64,000 bases of DNA. Origin: Thermothielavioides terrestris NRRL 8126 (taxonomy: Eukaryota; Ascomycota; Sordariomycetes; Sordariales; Chaetomiaceae). The notes beneath the pieces are model-generated. The model had not been told where the DNA came from. It was given only the letters and a program-made list of their open reading frames with translations, and ran no database searches. Position numbers and translations under genes: made by a program. Shown here piece after piece: positions 1 through 10,933 of the stretch. The stretch spans positions 806,001 through 870,000 of the forward strand of contig NC_016459.1 in the NCBI RefSeq assembly GCF_000226115.1, written 5' to 3'. Each line of letters starts with the position of its first letter. Within the stretch, counting starts at the first letter, position 1.

Positions 1-1
1 C

Positions 2-2548
2 CATGTCAGCAGCTCCAAATGCACGCTCATGGGCTGTCTCATCCAAGCAGGCGTCTACAACGAGACCGAACTATTCTACTCGGACAACCTGCTCAAGGTC
101 GACGATAAGCAGTTTTCGGTACCCTGGATCTACCGCCATGAGTTCTCGCTGCAGCCTGCCGCCGGCCAGCACTTCTTTCTGCAGACGCACGGGATATCCT
201 CGCGGGCGGACATCTTCCTCAACGGACAACAGGTGGCCTCCTCCTCGGAGCAGGCGGGCGCGTACGCTGGCCAGACGTACGAGATCACCAAGCTGGTCGG
301 AAGCGAGAATGCCCTGGCCATCCAAGTGCATCCCACCGATTACTACCGCGACTTCGCCGTCGGCTTTGTGGATTGGAACCCCTGGCCGGCAGACAACGGG
401 ACGGGTGTCTGGCGCGACGTCGAAGTCAAGCAGACCGGCCCCGTCATGCTCGAGCCGCTGCGCGTGGTGACCCAGCTCGGCACGCCCCTGGGCATCTCTC
501 CAGCCAACGTGACGCTCAAGGCTCGCGCGCACAATCTGGAGAATTCGTCCATCACCGTCACAGTAACCGGTCTAGTCGCGCCGGTTTCGGGCGGCGGCGC
601 GGTGATCTGGACTAAGGCCTTGACCCTGCCACCACTCTCCGTCACCGACATCGTCCTCGACACTGTCGTGCATAAGCCCGCAATCTGGTGGCCGCGGCAG
701 TGGGGCGAGCAACCGCTGTACAACGCCAAGATTACGGTCACCACTGCCGACGGCGGCCTGTCGGACGCGGCCTGCAGCGAGTTCGGCTTCCGCAGCGTGA
801 CCCGCACACTGAACTCGTTCAACGACACGGCGTACTACGTCAACGGCCACCCGTTCCAAGTCATCGGCGGAGGCTACTCCTCCGACATCTTCCTCCGGTG
901 GGACACCGCCCGATGGGAGACGCAGCTCCGGTACGTCCTCGACCTCGGCTTCAACACGGTCCGCCTCGAAGGCAAGAACGAGCACCCGGAGCTCTACTCG
1001 ACGGCCGACCGCCTCGGAGTCATGATCATGCCCGGCTGGGAATGCTGCGACAAGTGGGAAGCCTGGAGCTACAACGACAACCTTGCCGTCCCCTCCCCGA
1101 TCTGGTCCGCGGCCGACTACGCCATCGCCAACCAGAGCATGCTCCACGAAGCCGCCATGCTGCAGCCCCACCCCTCCGTGCTGACCTACCTGATCGGCAG
1201 CGACTTCTGGCCGGACGAGCGCGCGACGGCGCTCTACCTCGCGGCCCTCCGCTCGCTGGACTGGCCGACCCCCGTGGTTTGCTCGGCGGCCAACCACACC
1301 TGCTCCGCACAGACCGGGCCCTCGGGCATGCGCATGGACGGACCCTACGACTGGGTGCCGCCCAGCTACTGGCAGTCCACACCACCTGCATCCGCGGCGC
1401 TCGCGGCGCCCTTCGCGGGCTTCAACACGGAGCTCAGTCCCGGCTGCGGCACGCCGCCGCTGGCGTCGCTTTCGAAATTCCTTTCGCCGGCCGACCTGGA
1501 CGCGCTCTGGCGCGACCCCTCCGCCCGGCTGTTCCACATGTCGCGCGCCGGCTCGTCGTTCGAGACGCGGGGCATCTTTGATGCCGCGCTCGCCGCCCGC
1601 TGGGGAGCCCCCGCCGGGCTGGCGGATTACCTGCTCAAGGCGCAGCTGATGGACTACGAGGCGGTGCGGGCGCAGGTGGAGGGCTTCACCGCGCGGTGGG
1701 CGCCCGAGGAGGCGCATGCGCCTCCCGGTGGGGGAAGGGGGAGGTCGGCCACCGGGATGGTCTACTGGATGTGCAATGCGGCGTGGCCGGGTCTGCACTG
1801 GCAGCTGTGGGACTGGTATATGCGGCCGGCGGGGGCGTATTTTGGGGCCAAGGTGGGCGGCAGGTTGGAGAGTGTGGTGTGGGATGCCGTGGGGAAGGCC
1901 GTGTGGCTGGTGAACCGGTCGCTACACGGGCGCGGGCACAGGCAGATCGCTGTCGACGTGCTGCGGGCGGATGGGCGGGTAGTGTATCGGCGGGTTATTC
2001 CGGTGCAGGCGATGCCAAATCGGAGTAGAAAGGTGTTGGCGTTGGATTGGGCGTTGTGGGGCGTGAGAGACGTGGTGTTCCTGCGGTTGGTGTTGACGGA
2101 TGGAAAGGGGACGGTGCTGAGTCGGAATGTTTACTGGGTGGCGGACACGCTCAACGAGCTGGACTGGGACAACACGAACTGGTACGTCACGCCGGTGACC
2201 AGGTATGCCGACTACACGGCGCTGAACAGACTCGCGCCGGCGCGTGTCTGGGCGGTAGCTGTTCGCGACCGGGAGGACGGGGTGGCGGTGATTCTGGAGA
2301 ACAAGTCGCGGGTGCCGGCCTTTTTTGTCAGTTTGAATCTGGTGGACCGCCGGGGACAGGATGTTCTCCCGCTGACCTGGGACGACAACTACGTCACGCT
2401 GTGGCCGAGAGAGAGGATGACCCTAAGGGCCAAGGCCGTGGCCGGGACGAAGTGGGAACCCGCTGCCGTGGAAGTGGAGGGGAAGAATGTAGGCAAGCAG
2501 ACGGTACCATTGAGCTACGGGCCTAGCTTCGCTCAGAAGTCAAACTAG
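2..2548 (+). CDS. Exo-beta-D-glucosaminidase, GH2 family (5' end outside window)
   Basis: The reading frame is open from base 2 to the TAA at 2546, so the true start lies left of the window; GH2 exo-glucosaminidases run about 900-1,030 residues and about 850 are seen here. Seen, numbering from the first Met at 29: a sugar-binding jelly-roll region (residues 1-140), Ig-like domains, then a TIM barrel with the aromatic GWECCDKWEAW segment typical of exo-beta-D-glucosaminidases. GSD at 390-392 supplies the likely acid/base Asp392. FNTELSPG at 465-472 supplies the likely nucleophile Glu468. Their 76-residue spacing is close to the Asp469/Glu541 spacing known for CsxA-type enzymes. The C-terminal WQLWDWYMRP segment also fits. 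Known role: release of glucosamine from the non-reducing end of chitosan oligomers, usually outside the cell; the signal peptide is not visible. No frameshift or internal stop is seen. A beta-mannosidase is the alternative but lacks the ECCDKW motif. Confidence 0.88.
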   Translation, partial: HVSSSKCTLMGCLIQAGVYNETELFYSDNLLKVDDKQFSVPWIYRHEFSLQPAAGQHFFLQTHGISSRADIFLNGQQVASSSEQAGAYAGQTYEITKLVGSENALAIQVHPTDYYRDFAVGFVDWNPWPADNGTGVWRDVEVKQTGPVMLEPLRVVTQLGTPLGISPANVTLKARAHNLENSSITVTVTGLVAPVSGGGAVIWTKALTLPPLSVTDIVLDTVVHKPAIWWPRQWGEQPLYNAKITVTTADGGLSDAACSEFGFRSVTRTLNSFNDTAYYVNGHPFQVIGGGYSSDIFLRWDTARWETQLRYVLDLGFNTVRLEGKNEHPELYSTADRLGVMIMPGWECCDKWEAWSYNDNLAVPSPIWSAADYAIANQSMLHEAAMLQPHPSVLTYLIGSDFWPDERATALYLAALRSLDWPTPVVCSAANHTCSAQTGPSGMRMDGPYDWVPPSYWQSTPPASAALAAPFAGFNTELSPGCGTPPLASLSKFLSPADLDALWRDPSARLFHMSRAGSSFETRGIFDAALAARWGAPAGLADYLLKAQLMDYEAVRAQVEGFTARWAPEEAHAPPGGGRGRSATGMVYWMCNAAWPGLHWQLWDWYMRPAGAYFGAKVGGRLESVVWDAVGKAVWLVNRSLHGRGHRQIAVDVLRADGRVVYRRVIPVQAMPNRSRKVLALDWALWGVRDVVFLRLVLTDGKGTVLSRNVYWVADTLNELDWDNTNWYVTPVTRYADYTALNRLAPARVWAVAVRDREDGVAVILENKSRVPAFFVSLNLVDRRGQDVLPLTWDDNYVTLWPRERMTLRAKAVAGTKWEPAAVEVEGKNVGKQTVPLSYGPSFAQKSN

Positions 2549-2593
2549 GCAAAAGCACACTAGTGTAACGAGACACCGTATATTTAGAGCGAG

Positions 2594-2706
2594 AAAAAAA
2601 AAAAAAAAAAAGGTTAGCATGCGGTAGCGGTAGCGGCAACGAGCATAGTTGCCGTGACCAGGCCCAGTTCCTTTTTTTTCTTTTTTTTTTCTTTTTTTTT
2701 TTTTTT
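2594..2706. repeat. Homopolymer and T/C-rich low-complexity tracts
   Basis: An A18 run (2594-2611) follows the stop codon of the glucosaminidase by about 50 bases. A T-rich tract broken by single Cs lies at 2671-2706. They may lie in the 3' UTR. No coding potential is credible here: the antisense frame through it only gives a lysine run. Confidence 0.8.
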
Positions 2707-4206
2707 AAGTTGATGAGTTGCAGTACTAATCGATGCTCGACCCCTAACAACCTACTCAAGATGTCATTCCGAGAATCTTTGCCTGGCTGCTGTGGTACGA
2801 GGACCGTTGAACAGAGGAGAGTCCCAGTCATAAACAAGGGGCATTACCGACTAGAATCGAATAGAAATCGCAGGAAACTTTGACTAAAGCGAAGCCTTGA
2901 TGACGAGCCTTTCGGTATGCGGATTACGGTATACACAGAGGAAGCGAGGAAGGAAGCTTTGGTGCATTTCTTAGGCAAATCCTCCAGAGTTATCTGAGCA
3001 GCGATTGGATGCCACACTGCAGCTGTGCCGTGTCTCGGCGGTGGAGATGGCCCTCTGCTCGCGTACAACTGTCTCCATCAATCCCCCATAGGGCTGTGTC
3101 CCCTTACACTACCTAACTACAGTGTTGATCCTATATCGACGTAGAGTAGTGACATCCGGGTACTGGCTTCGTTGGCGGCTTACAGTATATGTAGGACCAT
3201 CGTTGGCCGCTTGCTATACCGTTATCTCGACAATGCGGGGTGGTGGGCGCTGTCGAGGGTGGTGTTGACGTCATGGTGGTTGTGGTGTTGTGTCTTCGGC
3301 GATTGACACGGGATGGCCAAATCCATCCTCCAGTCGTGTATGTACACCAGGCGGCCAACGCAGGTTTCCTGGCCATTGCGGAGCTTCTCGCGCATCGCAT
3401 CGGCCTCGCTGAGCTTCGCTTCACCACTTACGCAGCACTGGAGCGTGGCACAGTCAAGGATCTCTTCTAAGAATAGTGTAAGCGAGTTACAAGCTAACTG
3501 GAGGTGATGGACGAGATTCCTGCAGCAGATAGACCCCTCCTCGCATTCTGTCGCCGCCATCCATCAATTGGAAGAGACAAGTGCAGCTTGAGATATAGGC
3601 AACTCCGACTCGGCAGACACTCGAGCTAGCCATTCGAACGACAAATCAGCGAAGTCCTTCGAAGTGCAGGTGGAGCTTGTCAGGGCAAGCCTAGCCGCCC
3701 CCAATGGCCAACTGTGATCCAGGTTCTGCAAGCCATTACAGTCGTTAGGTGGTCCTGGCTCATTGCGGGTTCGAACAGACACCAGCGTGGAAACTTTTTG
3801 CGACAGCCCGGATGCATAGCATCAGTGATTACATAACCCGACGAGACGGGGTATTCTTTAATCCGAACCTGATTGGTTTTCAAAAGAGACGGATTACGCG
3901 TGGGGGCTTCGCAAGGTTGCAAGAACACAGCAACTAGCAGCTTCTAAGCTGACTAAAAGTCGGGAAATAGTTGACGAGGCTCCACACTGCATTGCTGTCT
4001 CGCGGATATGACGTTTGCACGGTTGGGTGTCAGGAGCTAAGGGGAAGGGCCCACAGATATCTATATATTAGAGCTGGAAGTGACGAAAGAGACACCGCGG
4101 TCACCGTCGAACAATCATCCATCCGCTCAACCCTCGCGACAGTTCGCTTGACTACCTACCTCACTGCACCCATCCCTAAACCCAAGAACCATCCCATAGC
4201 GACACC
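2707..4206. other. Intergenic region, no supported gene
   Basis: Short open frames occur on both strands (for example 3222-3560 minus, 112 codons), but none has a recognisable motif, a convincing intron or clear codon bias. The GTTCGAAC at 3769-3776 resembles a tRNA T-loop but has no pairing stem. The last ~200 bases should contain the promoter of the oxidoreductase that starts at 4207. Confidence 0.6.
4062..4070 (+). promoter_or_regulatory. Possible TATA element of the MDR oxidoreductase
   Basis: A TATATATTA stretch lies about 140 bases upstream of the ATG at 4207, in otherwise GC-balanced DNA. The position suits a fungal core promoter with a leader of about 100 nt. The match is short and could be chance. 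Confidence 0.3.
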
Positions 4207-5466
4207 ATGTCTTTGCCGAGCACCCAGAAGCAATGGCTCATTCAGGGCACTGACAAGGGCTTTGACGGCCTGCTTTACCAAGACGCCCCAGTCCCTGCAG
4301 TCGGCGACAACGAGGTGCTTGTCAGGCTGCGCGGCGCGTCGCTCAACTACCGCGACCTGATCATTCCCCAGGTAATTACAGACTTCTCTTTCGCCTCCTC
4401 TCCCCTTTATCCAGCCCTCCACGCCAACTTCTGAATACCACCGGCACTGACGCCTACCAGGGCAAGTACCCCCTGCCGCTCAACCTGCCGGTCGTGGCCG
4501 GCTCGGACGGCGCAGGCGAGATCGTGGCGGTCGGCGCCAACGTGACCAAGTGGAAGCCCGGCGACCGGGTAGTCACGCTGTTCAACCAGGGCCACCAGCG
4601 CGGCGCGATCGACCCGGTCGCCGCGCGGACGGGCCTGGGCGGCTGCCTCGACGGCACGCTGCGGCAGTACGGCGTGTTCTCGCAGGACGGCGTCGTGCGG
4701 CTGCCGCGGCACCTCGACTTCGTCGAGGGCGCCACGCTGACCTGCGCCGGCCTGACGAGCTGGAATGCGTTGTACGGCCTGAAGAGCGTGCGGAAGGACG
4801 ACACGGTGCTGGTGCAGGGCACGGGAGGCGTTAGCTTGTTTGCCTTGCAGGTACGTTCTCGGCGTTGACTTCGCTGTTTGCTTTCATCAAGAAAGGCATA
4901 TTGACGAGCGATTGGGGGTGATAGTTCGCCAAAGCCGCCGGTGCGACCGTCATCGCGACCACGTCGTCGGAGAAGAAGGCCGAGATCCTCAAGAAGCTCG
5001 GCGCCGACCACGTCATCAACTACCGCGAGGACCCGCACTGGGGCGAGACGGCGCGCAAGCTGACGCCCAACGGTGAGGGCGTCGACCATGTGATCGAGGT
5101 CGGCGGCGAAGGCACCATGACGCAGAGCCTGCGTGCCATCAAGATGGAGGGCGTCATCTCCGTCATCGGCCTGCTGACCGGCGCGGGGTCCAAGGACAGC
5201 ATCATGGAGACCCTCATGCGGCTGTGCACCGTCCGCGGAGTGTATGTTGGATCGCGCGAGCAGATGGAGGACATGGTGCGCGCCATTGAGGAGCACAACA
5301 TCCGTCCGGTCGTCGACGAGCACGTGTTCACGCTGGACAAGATCAGGGAGGCGTACGACTTCATGGTGAGTACACTCGTCTGTCGATCTAGTTACGAATG
5401 GGTTTGCTGACAAGACTGCAGTGGGCGCAGAAGCACTTCGGCAAGGTGGGCATCAAGATTGAGTAA
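4207..5466 (+). CDS. Zinc-independent MDR-superfamily alcohol dehydrogenase / quinone oxidoreductase
   Basis: Four exons join to 346 residues: 4207-4371, 4461-4850, 4925-5365 and 5422-5466. Introns of 89, 74 and 56 nt have GT..AG ends, CTGAC or TTGAC branch sites, and all fall in phase 0. The N-terminal GroES-like part carries NYRDL and GSDGAGEIVAVG. The usual GHE zinc motif is absent, so this is the zinc-free branch resembling fission-yeast C1773.06c-type proteins. A nucleotide-binding fold follows with GTGGVSLFALQFAKAAGA split by intron 2, and the downstream GADHVINY segment. The reaction is expected to be NAD(P)H-dependent reduction of quinones or enals, or the reverse alcohol oxidation, in the cytosol; the substrate cannot be read from sequence. 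The ATG sits in a purine context (ACCATG) and gives a complete N-terminus. No lesions seen. Confidence 0.9.
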
Positions 5467-6039
5467 GCGGCAACAGTGGTAGGTGAGAACATGGAATGAG
5501 TTTATGGGATACGAAGGATTGTACGCTACGCCGATCTACCAGTACCAGGAAGAAGGCGGCTAGAAAATTGATCTAAAACAGCGCTCGAATGCAATGTCCT
5601 ACTACCACACCCTTTCCCTCTCGCTGCGAACCCCTTTAGACACCACGAGCCACTCAATTCGGCCGAGCAGGCCCTTCGCCCGACACCGCTGACTCCCCTC
5701 CAATCTCTAACTCCACCTGTGCCAGCGCCGGCTCATCCACGGTAACGGTATACCTTCCAGGGTACAGTACCGCATTGCCCTCTCATCTTGCTTGGCCAGA
5801 CTGCCGAGCATCACTCCAGCCACGAAGCAGCCGCCCGCCCGGCGCGAGGTCGCAAATGCGCGCCTACGCCGCCAGCATTGCTGGAGATGTTGACTTCAAC
5901 GCTGGTGCCCGATTGGAGCGGCTCGATGACAGACGGCCCAGGACGCTACCCGGGTTGCAATATTCATGATCAATGCGACTCTGCGGCCGCACTATAACGG
6001 CGTTAGCTGGGGCCTGGAACAGAAAGATCGGGTTCGTCA
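5467..6039. other. Intergenic region, no supported gene
   Basis: Between the oxidoreductase stop and the isolated exon at 6040-6258 I see only short unsupported frames. The first ~150 bases should hold the 3' UTR of the oxidoreductase. Confidence 0.55.
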
Positions 6040-6258
6040 CTAAAAGACATTCCAAGCCACTAGCAGAATCTCGTAAACCAATGCACCAAACACTTCCCCA
6101 AGCCTAGTGAAGCCACCCTCATGCATGCGGTACTTCATGTCAAGGTCCTCCTTGGCCTTGTCCACATCGTCAATGATCTCGAGGTCAACGCCACAGTTTT
6201 TGAGGGATGCCTTCTTGAGCCCCAAGTTGGTCTCGAATGTCTTCGCCCAGCCCAGAGA
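6040..6258 (-). pseudogene. Isolated terminal exon of an unrecognised gene
   Basis: On the minus strand a good acceptor (CTTACAG ending at 6259) opens a 72-codon frame that ends with TAG at 6040. Its composition looks like real protein: a Trp/Lys-rich start (SLGWAKTFETNLGLKK), an acidic middle (EIIDDVDKAKEDLD) and a hydrophobic end (VYEILLVAWNVF). A possible donor (GTGAGC) lies about 50 bases upstream, but no convincing upstream exon follows, because the region to 7000 is poor in long frames. I do not recognise the family. It is either the surviving last exon of a decayed gene or a gene whose upstream exons are very short. Confidence 0.35.
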
Positions 6259-7224
6259 CTGTAAGAGACTGAGCGAATTGCGAAGCAAGAATGCGGATGC
6301 TCACAGCAACAGTGGACAGTAGACGCGGCGGTGTGACCAGTGATCAAAGAATAACACCACTAACCGCCGAGCCAAAACACGAACCCAACAGGACTAGACA
6401 TGCAGTATATACTGATACGCCGCCCGCTACCACAGCACGAGTCGCCCAGGCGGCGTGGTTAGACATGACCTTGCAAGCTGCTAGAATCTTTTGTCTTACC
6501 CTTTCTTCCTTGACCGTAGCGTACTTATCGAGCCAGCTCAGCCAATTGTAACAGCCTCCAGAGGCCGTTATAAAGGGTGCCCAGAGGCCATTCCCTCCCA
6601 GGGCATTCGTAACGTCTCAGAAGCACGTTGCATCTAGTTCTGGACCATGTAATGCAGCGCCATGCGCGGTGGATGCAGAGGCGAGAGCCCAGGGGCCGAG
6701 GTTGGTAAGCTCAGTCACGCTTCCACATTAGCAATCCTCCGTCTTGAACCCCTTTCTCTACGTCATGGAATCCCCCCCCCCCCCCCCCTTACCCCCCCTT
6801 TTTTTTTAAAAAAAAAAAAAAAAAAATGTATGGCCAATTCTTGAGGTGCGATCCTCAGCTTACCGGTTAGTAATTCGTCACAGAGTACCCACGTTAAGCT
6901 TCTAGCTTAAGGCCGAAAAAGGAAAGCTGAGGGATTCTCACGGCTTGGAGGCCATTTCATTATCGCGAGGCCATGCCACACCTAACTAGTGTAGTGCTAA
7001 AAGCTTGGCCTTGCCCCTGAATCCAGGAGGCGGCAGCGTCGGCGGCCCGCAAAGAAATATGCACGACCTCATTGGGCCGCTGCCGGTCGTCTACAACGAG
7101 CTTGAGCCACCAACAGCTGAACTTCAAAGTGCGCAGGGGCTGCCGAAGTCGATTCTCCCTGAACTGATACTGCCAACGCCGATGCCCCGAAACTCAGCAA
7201 ATCCGTTTCCGCATCGCGGCAGCA
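6259..7224. other. Intergenic region with homopolymer cluster
   Basis: No gene is supported. A C17-TTA-C7-T9-A19 run of homopolymers occupies 6772-6826. The segment just upstream of 7225 is expected to be the promoter/leader of the squalene-epoxidase-like gene; no TATA box is obvious. Confidence 0.5.
6772..6826. repeat. Compound homopolymer cluster (C, T and A runs)
   Basis: Seventeen Cs, a three-base break, seven Cs, nine Ts and nineteen As follow each other without other sequence. Such stacked homopolymers may be a true microsatellite or an assembly/sequencing artefact at a difficult site. Confidence 0.8.
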
Positions 7225-8755
7225 ATGCCGCCCGCCTTTGACGTGCTCGTCGTCGGCGCGGGCGTTGCTGGATGCGCCATTGCGACCGCCTTCGCACGGC
7301 AGGGTCGACACGTCCTCGTGGTGGAAAGGAACCTCGCCGAGCCCGACAGAATCGTGGGCGAGCTGCTCCAGCCCGGCGGCGTGGCTGCCATCGCCGCGTT
7401 GGGCCTGAGCCACTGCTTGGACGGCATCGAGGCGACGCCCGTCAAAGGCTACCATCTCTTTTGGAAGGACGAACAGGCCGCCTTTTGGTTCTGCCCCTTT
7501 TCCGGCTCCAACAATCGCGTCCTCGATACGCCTGGCTCCAAGCCTATCCCGCCAACCGGGCGGAGTTTCCACCATGGGAAGTTCATTGAACGCCTCCGTG
7601 CTTCTATTGCCGCGGAACCTAACGTTACGCTCTTGGAGGCAACCGCCTTGGAGCTGCTCAGAGATGAGACGACGGGCGCAGTCGTCGGAGCGGCGTGCGC
7701 GCGCACGGGAGATTCACCCGCGAAGGTCGGTGGAAACGTGCTTCGGGATGCGGATGAGAGAGAGTTGCCTGACCGGTTACACAGCACTACGCATCTCTGA
7801 CCGTCCTGGCCGACGGCTCTTGTTCCAACTTCAGGTCGCTGTTTACCCCCCACCGACCGAAGGCTCAGTCGCGATTCTGGGGCCTCGAGCTCGTGGACGC
7901 TCGTCTCCCCCGGCACGGCTACGCATTCGCGGTTCTGGGGCAAGGCCCGCCAATCTTGATGTACCAGATCGGCGCTCGAGAAACTCGCATTCTGATCGAC
8001 ATTCCCCACGACAAACAACGCCAACTCAGGACGACTGCATCGGTCAGGCGGTACATCCAACAGCACGTCGTGCCGATCGTTCCCGAATCTGTCCGACCCA
8101 GTCTCGAGAAGGCCGCCGCGCAAGGGCGCCTTCGGAGCATGCCCAACGCATGGATGCCAGCGAGTCGAAGTGCGGTGCCCGGGCTAGTCATGCTGGGCGA
8201 CGCCGCCAACATGCGACACCCAATCACTGGCGCCGGCATGACTGTAGCGCTCAAGGATGCAGTTCTGCTCTCCCAACTGCTGAGTCCCGAGAAAGTTCCA
8301 TTTCTGGGTAACTCCGGGGCTGTGCGGAAGGCAGTCCGCGGCTTTCACTGGCGGAGGAAGGCCCACAGCGCCACTCTGAACATCCTCGCCCTGGCGCTCT
8401 ACCTCCTGTTTGTCTCCGAAGGTCCGTTCCTGCTGCTCTCTGTGTGCTGGTCGTGATGCGCACCACTAACTTGCGCACAGATCCATCCCTGATCATCATG
8501 CAACGGGGCTTCATCCGCTACGTCCAAGAAGGGGAAAAGAACTTCGCCGAGCCTGCATGGCTGATGGGCGGCCTTGTCGATAGCCCTTTCCTCCTGTTTT
8601 ACCATTTCTTCATGGTGGCCCTCTATAGCATCCGCTTACATCTCGGGCAGGCCGGCTGGCTCGGCGTTCCCAAGGCGGTGCTGCAGTCGACGCTGGTGTT
8701 CGCGTCCGCTGTCGGAATCATCTGGCGGCCTATCGTTGACGAGTTGCGCCAGTAG
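7225..8755 (+). CDS. Squalene epoxidase-family FAD monooxygenase
   Basis: Exons 7225-7725, 7785-8421 and 8481-8755 give 470 residues, normal for the family. Seen: the N-terminal dinucleotide fold VVGAGVAGCAIATAFARQG; the family block EPDRIVGELLQPGG; GRSFHHGKFI; the second FAD motif GDAANMRHPITGAGMTVAL at about residue 305; and a hydrophobic C-terminus with two likely membrane segments. The second intron restores DPSL at the junction, as in ERG1 proteins, and has a CTAAC branch site. The first intron has a weak donor (GTCGGT at 7726); GTGCTT at 7738 would keep frame and add four residues. Known reaction: O2- and NADPH-dependent epoxidation of squalene at the ER membrane, the first oxygenation in ergosterol synthesis. 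Whether this is the essential ERG1 or a diverged paralogue cannot be told here. Confidence 0.87.
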
Positions 8756-9711
8756 CCAGCCAGAAATGCACAGTTTAGGGCCTTGGTTGGGCGACTGTTC
8801 TGCAGCCTCGGCGGCTGGAGATGCAAGGCTTCCAGCACTTTTTCATCTAAGCGGGGAAGTTTGACCAGGTGGTGAAGCATTACCATATCTCATTCCATGT
8901 GGTGCAATTCTCAACTGTTTTGTGTGACTGCCGGTATAGGTCCTACTTCCCGGGCGATGACCCGAGAAAGGAACTGATTGCGCCAGGGAAAGAAAACTGG
9001 CTCGACCATTTAGGAGGCGTGAGCAGCTGGGATTCAACCAAGTAAAAGCGGTAACGTTGCAAGCTGCAGCGAGATGGACTCACCGCCACCGACGAAGATC
9101 CGCAAGGCTGCCCTGTATATGTGCATTCAGTATACACTAGCTGCCAAATTTGCGAGCCATACTTCCTCATATCCTCCAATCCTTGCTTAACCCCCTTGAC
9201 GCCTACCAATGCTGTAATCCTACGCCAAAGCTCGCGGCTTCCGCCATGGTCGCCGGACAACAGGCTTTCATGCTTGGAGCTGGCTTGTCAGATCCTCAGC
9301 CCAGGCGCAAGGACCACAAACACGAGGAGCACCTGGCTCGTTCAACACAAAGCCTGACCACTCGACAAGTTCTAATGCGTGTCGATTGCCAATGAAACAC
9401 GCTGAAGAGCCGAGCCTGCCACAATGGAGTGGCGGGAGACTCGGCGTCCGCTCCTAGACTCGGAGGCGCCACCCCGGCGAAGTCTCCGGTCTCGTGGACG
9501 CTGTCCCGCCTTATGCTACCGAAAGCAGACCGATTCAGGTCTTACTGGCCAGCTCGGCGCCGCGTCGTCGTCGTCCTTCGGGTTCATTGGGCAGACCACA
9601 GAGAACGGTACCCGGTGGGTGGTGAGTGAGCAGCTTCGAGGGAAGACCCAGAGTGTCGCGCCGTCCTTGGCTACGGTGACTCTGAGTAGGGCGTGCGGGA
9701 ATTGGTTTGTT
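8756..9711. other. Intergenic region, no supported gene
   Basis: This lies between two genes that converge (plus-strand epoxidase, minus-strand rhodopsin-like gene), so it should contain both 3' UTRs. Open frames here lack motifs and introns. Confidence 0.6.
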
Positions 9712-10933
9712 TCAGGTGCCGCGAACCTGCCGCATCCAATCCTCTCTCTGCCTTTCGCTTGCTTTCATGCCCACATCACTACTCTCAGAAGAAGCAGCGG
9801 GTTCCGAAGACGAGCGGATGGTGGGGAGTTGACCGTTGACGCCACCACGCAAGAAGTTTTCGCCGAAGACGAGTTCCACGAACGGCATGAGCATGGGAAT
9901 GCAAGCTGAGATGATGACTGCGTTGGCTTCAATGGTAGTCCAGATGACGATATTGACGGAAGTGACTGCGACCGCGCTATTCGTTAGCATGGTGCGGTAT
10001 CGCTGGAGGGGTACGGGAAGGCAGCGGGAAGCACTACAGGTCAGGTCGTTATACTGTGGTCTGGAAGTCTCAAAGGTCGTGCATTTATACACCGCCACAA
10101 TGCCGGCGCTGCGTCACGAGATGTCAGAGAACCACTGCCCCGGTGTGCGTGAGAGAATACGAGTGACCTACCAAACCCCAAGCCCCAACGCCGTGATCAG
10201 CGCGACTTTCTTTTTGAGATTGATCTGCATCCGCCACAGCACCGCAGCCGGATACAGCGCAAACCAAAAGTCAAACAAGGCCGACGTCGCCCCGCTGGCG
10301 ATGCTGGTCGCGATCAAGGCGAGGGGGTCCCAGCACCGCGGTACGATCCCAGTCGTCCACAGCGCGCTGGGCGGCTCGCACTGCACGTACGTGAAGGTTA
10401 TGCACAGCACGGTCAACACGGCATTGACGGCCGCCAGGGCCCAGAGGGCCATCACATGGAGGCGGGATGGGCGGAGCAGGTCTTTGATGAGGATCACGAC
10501 GGCAAATTTGGGCATCGTGTAGGACAGAATGCCCGGAACGAACCCGATGGTGGTGAAGAGCAGGGCGCGGTGGGCCTGCGGGGTTGCGAGCGTCGAGATG
10601 TGACGGCCCAGGCCTGAGTCGACGGCGACCGTGATCAATGCCATGTAGAGGAAGCTTAGGGTCTGGCAATGTGGGAGGTTTCAGCACAGTTGCGACAGCA
10701 GCCAGATAAGGAAGAACGAGACACGGTCCGGACAGAACACGCACCAGAGAGACCAGCACGATGTAGTCACCCGTGCCTAACCTGGCCAGCTTTTTAAGCC
10801 GGGAGAAGATCCTCCCGGCAACGAAGAGGGACGCCTTTGCTGTGAAAATCCATCCGATGATGAGCACGCGCGGGCCGTTGTTCTCGGCCGCTTCCTCGGC
10901 CGTGAGCGCGACTCCCCATGCTGGACCCGACAT
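9712..10933 (-). CDS. Fungal rhodopsin-domain integral membrane protein (PTH11-like family)
   Basis: Read on the minus strand, exons 10933-10745, 10662-10172, 10108-10038 and 9965-9712 join to 334 residues. Introns are 82, 63 and 72 nt. The third is a multiple of three and could be overlooked, but it has a CTAAC branch site, and removing it joins YNDLT directly to FTSVNIVIWTTIE as the family requires. Seen: several hydrophobic segments, GDYIVLVSL near residue 55-63, CEPPSALW and CWDP in the middle, and the family's terminal IEANAVIISACIPMLMP block. A Ser-rich, probably cytosolic tail follows. Members are seven-helix plasma-membrane proteins, some of which (Pth11) act in surface sensing; the ligand is unknown. 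The start gives a short N-terminus ahead of the first helix, as usual. No lesion seen. Confidence 0.85.

Noticed and set aside
572..1798. Long antisense frame across the glucosaminidase gene
   Set aside because: Arg/Gly/Val-rich shadow of a GC-rich coding region; the plus-strand frame carries the enzyme motifs.
3765..3785. GGGTTCGAAC resembling a tRNA T-arm
   Set aside because: Flanks do not form a stem and no A box lies at the right distance.
9836..10522. Plus-strand frame opposite the rhodopsin-like gene
   Set aside because: It crosses introns of the minus-strand gene and has no motif.
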